Notes under the pieces: model-generated | Databases searched by the model: none | Told to the model about the DNA's origin: nothing | What the model saw: the letters and a program-made list of their open reading frames with translations, nothing else | Translations under genes and position numbers: made by a program | Shown: positions 48,806-58,319 of the stretch, in pieces | Layout of the letters: each line of letters starts with the position of its first letter | Position numbering within the stretch: the first letter of the stretch is position 1 | Source of the DNA: Cordia subcordata | Lineage: Eukaryota > Streptophyta > Magnoliopsida > Boraginales > Cordiaceae | Direction: 5' to 3' | NCBI GenBank assembly: GCA_028554755.1 | Contig: JAPTOF010000025.1 | Span: 4,513,501-4,577,500 of the forward strand | Length of the DNA: 64,000 nt

Positions 48806-50086
48806 TCAGGACAAGACAACCGACACGAATAACAAAGCTGACACTGTGAGTAGCAGTTTCAACAATGTCGAACCCTTCACGTGGCTGGCCGCCGCGGCGC
48901 TCTTGTCGGCACTGCTGTTCTCGGAATCGGCGCCGGGAGCATCGGCCGGAGAACCTGCAGGAGATTCAACAGATGGCGCCGGAGGAGAAGACACCGGCGA
49001 GGGAGAATCAGCAGCCTCCGGTGTCGGAGCTGGTGAATCTGCCTCTGGCGCAGGCGCCGGAGAAGTCTCGGGAGCTGGACCTGGAGCCGGTGAAGGAGCC
49101 TTACCGAAGAGCTCAGTCGGTAGAAGAACTTTATCGACGGTGAAAATGCAGAGCGGGGTTGAGTCAAGCACGGTGGAAGCGATTCGAGACGAGTCAACTC
49201 CGGAGTGAAGCGAGACCGAGTCGCCGGCGCTGGTGACGCTCAGATCGTACTTACCGGCGCCGCTAGTAGCTAAAGTGGAGATAGGATCCTTGGTGGTTTT
49301 CAAGCTCCCGATGGGCGTGTAGCTAGCCAATGCATGATACTGCAAGAGAGAAACCAGCTCGGCTTGGGTGAGCTTGCTAAGATCCGGCATTTTCGGATCC
49401 TTAAACGCCTCATCGTTCGGCGCGAAGAGCGTCAAGCCCTTATCAATCGCCGACTGGTATACCTTGATAACGCCGCTAGACACTATCAACCCGGCGAAAG
49501 TCTTGCACCCAGCTTTCTCAAGCAACGCCGTTATGTTGACGTCAGAAGACGGCGGTGGAGCCGTCAAAATGCCAGGGGCAATAATCGGCTGGCTTATCTC
49601 CAACACAGAAATGTTAAAAGGAATCTGCTTAACCGATTTGACGTACGTGGAGTCGAGAGGCGAGCCGGGGGCAGCGGAGCCGAACCCGACTTTACCGCCT
49701 TTCAGATCGGTAATGTTAACGAATCCCAGATTGCCAGGGGCATTTCCGGTGGTCTGGTACAAGGTGGTAGAAAGAGTTGTACCTTTAGAGATCTGATGGA
49801 GCTTGCCACCATCATAATAATCGAGCAAAACGTGAAGGGCCAACGCGCTCTTTATTACAGAAAGCGGGTGTTTGGAAGTTAAAGAGGACAAAGCGCCATT
49901 GCTCAAGACGAGGACGGTGATAGTCTGGCGGCTGTTGATTTCATCGGCGAGTTTTGTTTGGGTGAGGTAGTTGTTGAAGTCGCTGTACTCGGGAAAACCG
50001 GCGAGGATATCAGTAACGTTGTGTGCATTGCTGATGCCAACAATGACAGCTAATAATGTGTAGAGGATAATGCATTTTGCACCCAT
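48806..50086 (-). CDS. Fasciclin-like arabinogalactan protein, FLA8/FLA10 type
   Basis: An intact single-exon gene of 426 codons, clearly richer in GC than its surroundings. Residues 1-21 form a signal peptide (cut after ISNA). Two FAS1 domains follow, about 22-170 and 181-328: the first has [14 protein letters not shown] and [20 protein letters not shown], the second has [12 protein letters not shown] and [10 protein letters not shown], with the Tyr-His pair of FAS1 domains. Residues 331-383 are a Pro/Ala/Ser-rich arabinogalactan region (SPAPAP, PAPTPEA) expected to be O-glycosylated. Residues 404-425 are a hydrophobic tail after a small-residue stretch, the usual GPI-anchor signal. N-glycosylation sequons lie at N23, N124, N158, N184 and N390. 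Family knowledge: such proteins sit on the outer plasma membrane and in the wall and act in cell-wall and development signalling. The two-FAS1 layout with one AGP block fits FLA8/FLA10; I cannot separate the paralogues. Confidence 0.95.
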   Translation of the reverse strand: MGAKCIILYTLLAVIVGISNAHNVTDILAGFPEYSDFNNYLTQTKLADEINSRQTITVLVLSNGALSSLTSKHPLSVIKSALALHVLLDYYDGGKLHQISKGTTLSTTLYQTTGNAPGNLGFVNITDLKGGKVGFGSAAPGSPLDSTYVKSVKQIPFNISVLEISQPIIAPGILTAPPPSSDVNITALLEKAGCKTFAGLIVSSGVIKVYQSAIDKGLTLFAPNDEAFKDPKMPDLSKLTQAELVSLLQYHALASYTPIGSLKTTKDPISTLATSGAGKYDLSVTSAGDSVSLHSGVDSSRIASTVLDSTPLCIFTVDKVLLPTELFGKAPSPAPGPAPETSPAPAPEADSPAPTPEAADSPSPVSSPPAPSVESPAGSPADAPGADSENSSADKSAAAASHVKGSTLLKLLLTVSALLFVSVVLS

Positions 50087-50951
50087 AGTGACTCGCTCGC
50101 TGACTTGAAGACTAGTGAGAGAAAAAAGAAAGAGATAGTGGCTTGAGAAGGAAAGACAAGAAACAAAGGGGTATTATTAAATCAATGAACGGGAAGAGAA
50201 AGGAGTGGGTTTGTTAACCAGGAGTTGAAAGAGTGGGTTGTGGTTAAGTTAACCAATAGGGTTTCGAGGATGGGGTTGGCATGTGATAATGTGGGTGGTG
50301 GGAACTCTCTCGTTGGAGTGCCTTGTGTTGGATAACAGCTGGAAAATTAACCATTGCTACCTGGCATTGTATTCGGTGTTGGTTGGAGCCTTGGAGGAGA
50401 GATACATTTCGTTCCGTTAGTTGTTTCTTTTCTCTGTTTTTCTTTTTTCGTTTTCTTTTCTTGATGGTTTGGTGTACGGTGGTGGGGTTGTTGTTTGTAG
50501 CCACATTGTTGGATTATACACTTAATTTCCAATAAGATTAAATTATCATTATTAATTATATGTTTGTGATGAAATAATCTTGCGATGAATATTCCTTTGT
50601 TAGACATGATTTTTGAGCTGAGATGTAACGAAAGACTAAACGGTATTATACTCCCCTACATTGTTGTGGTTTAACAAAATTCGATTTTTGATTTGGTTTC
50701 AAATGCCTTTTTTTTCCAAAAAAGTCGGTTAATAAACAAAAAATTGAATAGTTATTATCAATTTTCTTTATATTTGAATGAATTGGGCACATTCGAAAAA
50801 GGTTAATCTTTTAATTATGTGTGATATTTTATGTTGGTCATGATAAATATGCACATTCATGCCTAATAGTTTATTAAATTATATTTACAAATTTGAATTT
50901 GGTCAGTTTGGTTTGTTTTGATTAATATATGAATTTTTTTAACTTTGTTTA
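50087..50951. other. FLA upstream region and intergenic DNA
   Basis: On the minus strand the bases before the FLA start are pyrimidine-rich (CTATCTCTTTCTTTTTTCTC), as in many plant leaders, and the start context is CACTATGGG. TTTAATAATA near 50175-50185 is the only weak TATA candidate. The rest shows no gene. Confidence 0.4.
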
Positions 50952-50960
50952 TTTTAATAA

Positions 50961-51205
50961 GGGTTAATTCTTTCAGTGGTTCCTGAACTTTGGGTCTTGG
51001 GACAAAATGGTCTCTGAACTTTTAATTTGTGCCTTTTAGTCCTTGAACGTCAAATCATTGGACAAAATAAGGACATTTGGTGATTTCTATTAAGTTTTTG
51101 ATGTTAATAGCACGAGTTGGCACGTGGTCGTAATTTATGAAACTGTAGAAGGGCAAATTTGTCAATTTATGAAATAGTAGAAGGGCAAATTTGTCGAGCC
51201 AAATT
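50961..51205 (+). repeat. Left terminal inverted repeat of the MULE
   Basis: Pairs with about 56120-56318. It contains a tandem duplication of about 32 bp (AATTTATGAAA..GTAGAAGG then GCAAATTTGTC, 51131-51195) that the right end lacks. Confidence 0.8.
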
Positions 51206-51234
51206 TCGAACGTCTTTAAGAGACATTGGTTGCT

Positions 51235-51242
51235 TATTATAA
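51235..51242 (+). promoter_or_regulatory. Possible TATA box of the GRF zinc-finger gene
   Basis: ATTATAAACACCC lies about 60 bases before the ATG at 51301, just inside the left inverted repeat. This suggests that transcription starts from the element's own end. Confidence 0.4.
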
Positions 51243-51300
51243 ACACCCAATGCCCCCAATTCCCACCCAAAATCCCTAACAAAAATCAGTTCCAATCGAC

Positions 51301-51600
51301 ATGAATTTTTTTTGCTTTTGCAGAAAGCCAAGCACATTGAAGACTTCGGGGACGAATTTCAACCCAGGGAGGCGTTTCATGGGCTATTGCAAGTATGGCG
51401 AGGTTTATGCATGTAACTTTTTCCTTTGGTTTGTTCCTCCAATGTGTAATCGTAGCAAGTGCATCATATCGGGTTTGCTCAAATCACTCAACCAAAAAGA
51501 GATGGAGCTTGCAAAATGTAGGAGGCGCATAAAGTTTATCATGGTGATGACATTGGGGGTTTTCATGTTTGCTTTTGTGAAGATGGTCTCGGCAGGTTGA
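51301..51600 (+). CDS. GRF-type zinc finger with C-terminal membrane segment, carried by the MULE
   Basis: An uninterrupted frame of 99 codons from ATG to TGA. FCFCRK gives the first Cys pair (C5, C7), NPGRRF (21-26) is the signature of GRF zinc fingers, C30 in GYCKY and C38 in ACNFFLWF complete the metal site, and VPPMC follows, close to the usual W.DPP of the family. After a short polar helix (LNQKEMELAKCRRR), residues 77-99 are hydrophobic (FIMVMTLGVFMFAF) and look like a tail anchor. Small plant GRF proteins with this layout are common; their function is largely unknown, and GRF fingers in other proteins bind single-stranded nucleic acid. It lies inside the MULE, convergent with the transposase, where maize MuDR has mudrB. 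It could be a captured host gene or a transposon helper gene. Confidence 0.75.
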   Translation: MNFFCFCRKPSTLKTSGTNFNPGRRFMGYCKYGEVYACNFFLWFVPPMCNRSKCIISGLLKSLNQKEMELAKCRRRIKFIMVMTLGVFMFAFVKMVSAG

Positions 51601-52269
51601 TTTGCTAATGTGTCAATGGGTTGGTAATGTATTTGCTAGGTGTATGTATAATTTAGCTCAAGTTGTAAGTATGGTGCGGTTTATGGTTGATGCTTTTAAT
51701 GTTTTTTTGGCTTTTTTGGTAAGATGTAAAATAAAAATATGGGTTTGATCATTTTTTAATGTACTCCAAAAATGTAACATCATTTTGGAAAGAATGACCC
51801 AATGACCCCTAATTGGCCAATTTGCTATTATTTGTGTTGTAATTTTGTTATTTGGCTTTTTTTTTTTTATCATTTTATTGTTTTGCAATGTACTCCAGAA
51901 ATGTAGGTTTGGTTAAAAAAAATGGTTGGGTCTAGATGTCCAACGGTGAAAAAATGGGTTGGCTTATGTTTGCTTATGGTCGGCTGAAAACCTTAGCCGG
52001 TATTGGCATGCCATGGAGCTAAATGGACCTGTTAAAGTTATCAAATGCCCAACAAATGTATCACTTGTTTAGTACAACAAACAGCAATTAAGTTCGATAG
52101 AAATACAATTCTATATCACAAACACCATTAAAGTTAAGCATGATGTCAAGTTGGGATTACAACAAAAACCATTTAAGTTTAACACAGACACAATTAAACT
52201 TCAAGTCACACATATAATGTCAACCACTGCAAAAAATCATCATCCAAAGCCATATAACCATTACATAGT
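51601..52269. other. Intergenic DNA between the two convergent MULE genes
   Basis: AT-rich, with repeated ATGTACTCC(A/G)(A/G)AAATGTA words near 51760 and 51890. It probably holds the two 3' ends. No further gene is seen. Confidence 0.5.
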
Positions 52270-55200
52270 CTATTTTGCCTTCCTCGAAATTCCACTCTTA
52301 GACCTCTTTGGTGTAGTACTCTTTGCATCAGTATTTTTACCCCTTCTTGTATCACTTGCTATTGTTAAGGTGCTTGAAGCATTATGCATGCCCGGAGTCT
52401 TCTTTTGATCCTTAAACTTAGAAGTTTTGGCCATTTTAGTAGGATTAGATAAATTATTGGCTCTCATTGCTGACATATATTGGCTTTGAGGAATGGTACA
52501 CGTACAAACATCATGGATCTCTTTGAGACAAACTCTACACCAGCTTCTCCTAACTGGAAGTTTTTGCCTTTTATTAGCCCTAGGCGCATTTGTGGTGATA
52601 GTACTATCTATAGGAGTCAAATTTTCATCCACTTGTTCAGCATAAGTAGGGCCTACACTTACTACCACATTGCTTTGTTTTGGCTCAACGTTCACTGTAC
52701 TAGCTATTGCATAACATTTAGAATGCTTGATAATGCACCTATATAGACATCACTTCTATCAGTAGAAACATCAACTTGACTTGAATTGGGACTTGGAGCA
52801 TCTTCATTTTGTGGATGCCTTGCATTTTCATTTGTGCTTGACTTATATCAACTTGACTTGCATCAACATGGCCTAGAGTGAGTATCTTCATTGTTGGAAG
52901 TATTGGAACCTAATAAGTTTGCAATATTAGTAGGCATCAAGTGATACAAAACAAGTAAATATCATGAATGTAATTTGTACCTTGGTTCTTACGACAACCT
53001 TTTCTATTTGGAGCCTTCCTTCTTGTACTTGGTGCACCTCATTTTGGTCCCTTTTCTGCACTTTCTCTCAATCATGGCTGTCTTAGTCTTTTTGGAACTT
53101 GTTTGTTGCTTAATCTCATTCGGCTCTCTTCTTCTCATGTTTTTTGGCCTACCAAGAAATCTAACAGCCTTAGGTGCATGGATTAGTTCTCTATCCAAAA
53201 CAGGCCACAAATCTGGAAAACTTATGGGTTGAATAACAGGCTCATAGGCTTTTAAGTAAGCTTCTTTCCCATAACAATCATCAACAAACTTCTCTGGATC
53301 ATACCCCAAGTAGCTAATGGCACTTACAACATGTACACATGGAATTCCTGATAACTCCAACTTTTTACATGTACAACTTTTCTCATCCCAATCAATTACA
53401 TATTGGTCATTAGTAATGTGTCTAACCTGGAATTTCATGTCATCACAGAAGACTGCATTCCAAGGTGCACTTCTTTCTTTGATTTGATTTAGAATCTTGT
53501 AGATTTTGAGACAAACACTTCCCTTGTATCTTTGCATTTATTCCCTTTTAACTTACATCCTTAGTATCAAGTACACTCTTATCTGTTCCAACATGACAAG
53601 GATAGACTTGTCCCTTGCATAAAGGATTGTTGCATTAAAGCTTTCACAAAGATTGTTTAGAAGGATATCACACTTTGTTGAAGTTCTAAAGCGTGACCTT
53701 GACCAGAACTTGGTAGGTTGATTTGCCAACCACTCAAATTCACTTTTACCATATTCTTTGAGCTCAGCCATATTAGATTCAAACTTCTGCACATATGTGG
53801 CCTTTACAGCATTCCAAAGTCTTTCTTTCAAAGCCATTACATCATGAACCTTCTTGAAATTGTTGTACACATGTCTAACACAATGCCTGTGCTCTACTCC
53901 ACGTAAAATTTCAGCTCATGTAGGCAACAAACCCTGTTGAAAAAAGTTAAGAGGTAGTAAATAAAAATGGAAAAAGTTAAGAGAATAGAATGGAATTTAT
54001 TCACCTTTTGCTTGTCAGTAATAAATGCCCACCTCTCTTGATTATATATCCCCAAGTCCTACACCAATAAGTTAAGAAACCAAGTCCAATTTCTTTTATA
54101 TTCAATATTGGCAACACAATAAGCAATGGGGTAAATGCAATTGTTAGGATCTATGTCAATAACAGTCAATAAAATCCCTAGATAGGGTAATTTCAAATGA
54201 CACCTATCTAGCCGCACAACATGTCTACAACCTGCTAAGAAACCTCTCCTTAATGTATCAAGGCAAACATACATTCTCAAAAATCTCTCTTTCCCTTTTT
54301 TTTCATCGATTGATGCCTCAATGCACACAGCAGATCCAAGATTAGATCTCCTGATATCTTCACAATAATTCCAAAGCATTTTGTATTGTTCTTTGTACTG
54401 TCCCTCAATTTGTTTCTTTACCATCACAAACACCCTATACACTTGCTTCCTAAAGACAGCTACATTCAAATCCTTGTGAACTTTTGCAATGAAATCACTA
54501 GGTTTACAATACAAATTCAATCAAATGTCCTCTAGATATATTCTACACAGTTGTTTTGATGACAAATGCCTATGATTCAATTTTTTTTCCACAACTATGT
54601 TTTTTACACAAGCTAATAATCTGGACTGTCTTCCTATCATCAAGACATCTCTTATAAACAAGCCATTTACAAGCTTCAGTTTTACAAACAGCTTAAATCC
54701 TATTCTTATCATTCTTTTTGAACTTGAAATCTTTACAATGAATTATAGCATATGATCTCAAGGCTGCCCTTAAGTCTTCTGTTGAACTAAATAACATGCC
54801 AACTTCCCATTTTGGGTTTTTTATGTCAACATTAACCTTGAAATTCTTATATTTTGTCATCATCAGAAAAGCATCTCTATACTATTCAATTCACCCTCGA
54901 AAGTGACATCTAATGATCTATCACTATCACTGCACTCAATATCCTATCCATACTCAGTTGCCAAAAAAGCATCAGTATCTAAACTAGTTTTCTTTCTCAA
55001 ACAATCAACATTCACATCTATGTTTTCCTTATACATCCTATCATCATCATCCTCACTCAAACCATAATCACTATCATGAAAATTTGACCTATCACTACTA
55101 TTACCCTTATCATAATCACTATCATTAGTCACTTTTCTTTTTCCTTTTCTTTCATAGGCCTCCTCCTTTTTTCATCATACTTCTCAAGGTCACTATCTTC

Positions 55201-55895
55201 TCTACCTTCAGTATCACCAACATTAGTTACGGAATCAATTTGACTTTTAAATGGCAATAACCTGTCAATAGAATTCCACCTTTGCACATATAAATCAACT
55301 TCAACATTCTCATCAGTAATTTTAGACATTTCTAGTACATCATTATCACTTGTTAAAACCACTAAACCACCATCCAAAGTAGAATTAAGCCTTCGATAAG
55401 AAAGAGCTATATCATTATCATCATCGTATCCAATTTTTCTGGTCATTTCATACATAATAAACATGTCCATCTCATCATAGTAACAATTATCCATGTACAT
55501 AACTTTGTCATCAACATACTGTTTCTGTGAATTAAAATGACCCCCGTAATGAAGCTTTATTGAATAGTACTCTATAGAACCAAGAAACCTACATACAAAT
55601 TCAATATGGTAGTACATAATCATTATTTTCCATCCATTAATAGTTTGTAAACTATGAAAATGGAGTTCAGAACAGAAAATGCACAAAATTGCAGAAAGTG
55701 TGCACATATACACGTTATAGCAAGCACACATATATGTCTATTGAAGTGGGTTCAAGTTAAGACCAACATGCTTACACACATGCACACACATTATCTTTTA
55801 GCCATAGCATTGCTCAGCTAGATTGCAACAAGCATATAAGATTTCGAGTACTTACTGTATAAATAAGCGGGTTCAACTTCGGGTCTTTGAGCCAT
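52270..55895 (-). pseudogene. mudrA-like transposase of the MULE, degenerate
   Basis: Likely start MAQRPEVEPAYLY (55895-55856), then an intron to 55572. Exon 2 gives a PB1-like N-terminal domain (SIKLHYGGHF, YMDNCYYDEMD) and an acidic stretch. The catalytic core follows: FLAGCRHVVRLDRCHLK with the first Asp near 54207, IDIDPNNCIYPIAYCVANIE, and AFITDKQK with the second Asp at 54014-54016. An intron at 53934-54004 interrupts between KQK and GL. Then RHCVRHVYNNFKK and LWNAVKATYVQKFE follow, and a SWIM zinc finger, CTCKKLELSGIPCVH. Another intron is likely near 52915-52995. It is broken by a frameshift near 55135, stops near 54944 and 54520, and a TGA at 53916-53918. Confidence 0.88.
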
Positions 55896-56119
55896 TTCAT
55901 TGATTTCGCCTCTTTGTAATAATGCACCAGCGATTTTGCAAACTTCAAAGCTCTGGTATCACACTAAAAGCCCTTTTATGTTTTCGATTGCAGCCCTATT
56001 AGATTTCAAATAAAACCCTAATTGAGAGAAAAAGCCCTAATTTTATCGTGCCTAAGACTTACCATTTGATGTATACCTGACCATTTGGTTTACATATAAG
56101 TGTTTCATTTGATTTGCCT

Positions 56120-56318
56120 AAATTGCCCTTATAATATTACATCTGATGGACCATGTGCCAAACTTATGCTATTAATGTCAAAAACTTAACATAAATTATT
56201 AAATGTCCTTATTTTGTCCAACGATTTGAAGTTCAGGGACTAAAAGGCATAAATTGAAAGTTTACGGACCATTTTATCCCAACGGCCAAAGTTCAGGGAC
56301 CACTGGAGGGATTAACCC
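56120..56318 (-). repeat. Right terminal inverted repeat of the MULE
   Basis: Inverse complement of the left end with roughly 80-85% identity over about 190 bases. The transposase leader starts just inside it. Confidence 0.85.
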
Positions 56319-56327
56319 TTTCAATAA

Positions 56328-57274
56328 TTAGGCATATGTTTACAAGTTAGAACAAATTTAATAAGGATTTTTTTATTTAAGCTAATCATCATGGGATTGT
56401 CTCAGCTAGACCCCTATTTTGGGGCTTGATCTTATAAAGAAAGGACTTGAATCGCCAAAGCTGGGCCTTAAATAGAGCATAAGTCTTTATGAGAAGTCAA
56501 GAAGATAGTTACACCTTGCGTTCTTATTTTCTTGTTTGAATAAACTATTATAGTCCAATTCCACATTTTAATTTTTTGTTTATAACAAAATTCCCCCTTA
56601 TACATTAGAAATGTTGTTTCCTTTTAAAAACAAATGTCTAATGTATAACGACCCCATAAAATTGGCAACTCATCAATCTTATCTATTAAATCCAGGATGT
56701 CCATAATCCCTGGCAAACTGCTCCACGTCTTTTTGCTCTCCGGGATCATCATAAATCCTTAATCGCATTATATCCTCTCAAAAAGCTGCAATTGGATAGA
56801 CTCTTCGCCTTCCCTTCTTTCATATGATTTTTCACTTCAAGGCTTATAAAAGCTGCTTTATAGAGATTTCATTTTCCATCAAAATCGTGAGCCTCTTCAC
56901 CTAATGAGTGGGAATGCCTGATATTCTCAACCAGCATTCTCCTTTAACTCTCGAGTTACACCTTTTGCTCTACCAATCCCTTGTCTTGTCTCAATCGTTA
57001 AACACCTCACACGGATGTCGAGAAAACCTAAGTGAAAATAGTTAAGAATACACCTCTTGTCATTAGGTTTTATAGTTGATTGATTTCCACTCGTTTCCAG
57101 TTTTTGGAACAGGGTAGCAATTAAAGGCTTCCTTGTCCTTACCAGACTTTAACTATGACTTCCACCAAATCTCCGCTTTTGTAGTTCTCCTTCAATGAAT
57201 GTGTAACTCCTTAGGATTCATTGAAAGAAAGCTTTTAAACCTTAAAAGAAGCAGAGATACATTCGCGTAGTAGA
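56328..57274. other. Unassigned repeat-like DNA with a hairpin at 56598-56648
   Basis: No coding frame is recognised. TTATACATTAG (56598-56608) and CTAATGTATAA (56638-56648) form a perfect 11-bp stem. The same hairpin and its flank recur at 61144-61192. Confidence 0.5.
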
Positions 57275-57946
57275 ATGATAGTGGACACTCATTTCACCAC
57301 ATTATCTTCGCACGTTCTCTTCGAGGCTTTAAAGAGGATCCGAAAGAATATGAAGAAAAACAAATCTCAAAGAAGAATTTGCACTCCATTGACAAATATC
57401 AAGGGTACAAAAGATCTTCTGACCATTGTCAAACACATGAATTCCTTATGGGTGGTAAAATTAATGCATGGTACACCCCATTCTTGGGAAATATGTCACA
57501 AGGTGCTGAGGGCTAGAAGGCTTTTAGAGACATTGCAAACTAAGATCACACACATTTGTAGGGAAGGGAATAAACCTATCGATTTCTTGGCTAATATGGG
57601 TGTTGATGTGAAAGATTTAGTCTGCTAAGAGGATTAATGATATGTGACCAAATGGGCTTGCTTAATCTTAAAGTATAGGTTTGTTTGAGGTTTATTTTTA
57701 ATTTATATTTTTATTACATTTAATGCATTATGTTTAAATTGTAAGGGTAGTACTATTACCTTATTTATGTTCCTTGCATGTATTTCATCTTCACTATTGT
57801 AACGAGGTTGGTTTGTCAACCCTTCACGCCTAGTAGTAGAAAAGAGGTTAAGGCTTAAGTCCCCCCCTTTATTTGTAGTTTCTTTTAGTGGAAATAATAA
57901 CCTCGGAAAGAAGCACCTCTACTTTCACCCAAAAAAAAAAAAAAAG
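57275..57946 (+). mobile_element. LINE (non-LTR retrotransposon) 3' end, 5'-truncated
   Basis: The frame 57275-57628 ends in ITHICREGNKPIDFLANMG, the C-terminal signature of the RNase H domain of plant L1-type LINEs. The T-rich 3' UTR follows (GTAACGAGGTTGG, and a TAACCTCGGAAAG end), closing with a 15-A tail at 57931-57945. The reverse transcriptase part is missing. No target duplication was identified. Confidence 0.75.
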
Positions 57947-58319
57947 AAAGACCATTGCCAAACACATTTACACAACCAAGACATGCTATGCACCTAAACA
58001 GTCGTTGGACTATGTAGAATAGGCTACTAAAACTATGTATATTGGTTATCATGTACTTTTTTCCCTTTTTGAAAAAGATTGTAACTACCCTTAATTGTTT
58101 TATGATTCCTTTCAAACTAGGTAAGCTTGTTCTTCAAGTCAATAAAGTTGGAATTTTCATTTCAGATATCTCTTGCAGAGTTATATTTGATTATTTTGTC
58201 TTAATCTTTTCGAAAAGATTAACTAATTGATTACTTGCAAATATTTGTGCTGAATGTTTCCACAACTCTGGAAACTAACTTGAATAACTTCTTTATTGGC
58301 TTCCCAGATCACTAGGAAA
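57947..58319. other. Intergenic DNA, nothing recognised
   Basis: No gene is seen. It lies just beyond the end of the gypsy frame on the minus strand and may be its 3' flank. Confidence 0.45.

Larger units (their letters stand above)
50961..56318. mobile_element. Full-length Mutator-like element (MULE), 5.36 kb, two convergent genes
   Basis: The ends GGGTTAATTC... (50961) and, inverted, GGGTTAATCC... (56318) match inward for about 200 bases, sharing GTGGT(T/C)CCTGAACTTTGG, CCTTTTAGTCC and GGACAAAATAAGGACATTT. A 9-bp duplication flanks it. Inside, a decayed mudrA-like transposase runs leftward from the right end. An intact small zinc-finger gene runs rightward from the left end. The transposase breaks mean it is no longer autonomous. 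Confidence 0.92.
50952..56327. repeat. 9-bp target-site duplication around the Mutator-like element
   Basis: TTTTAATAA (50952-50960) and TTTCAATAA (56319-56327) abut the element ends with one mismatch. Nine bases is the standard length for Mutator-like elements. Confidence 0.85.

Noticed and set aside
48708..49208. Plus-strand open frame of 166 codons, and others at 48865-49143, 49334-49882 and 49368-49796
   Set aside because: They are shadows of the GC-rich FLA coding sequence on the opposite strand; the FLA frame has a signal peptide, domains and GPI signal, while these have none.
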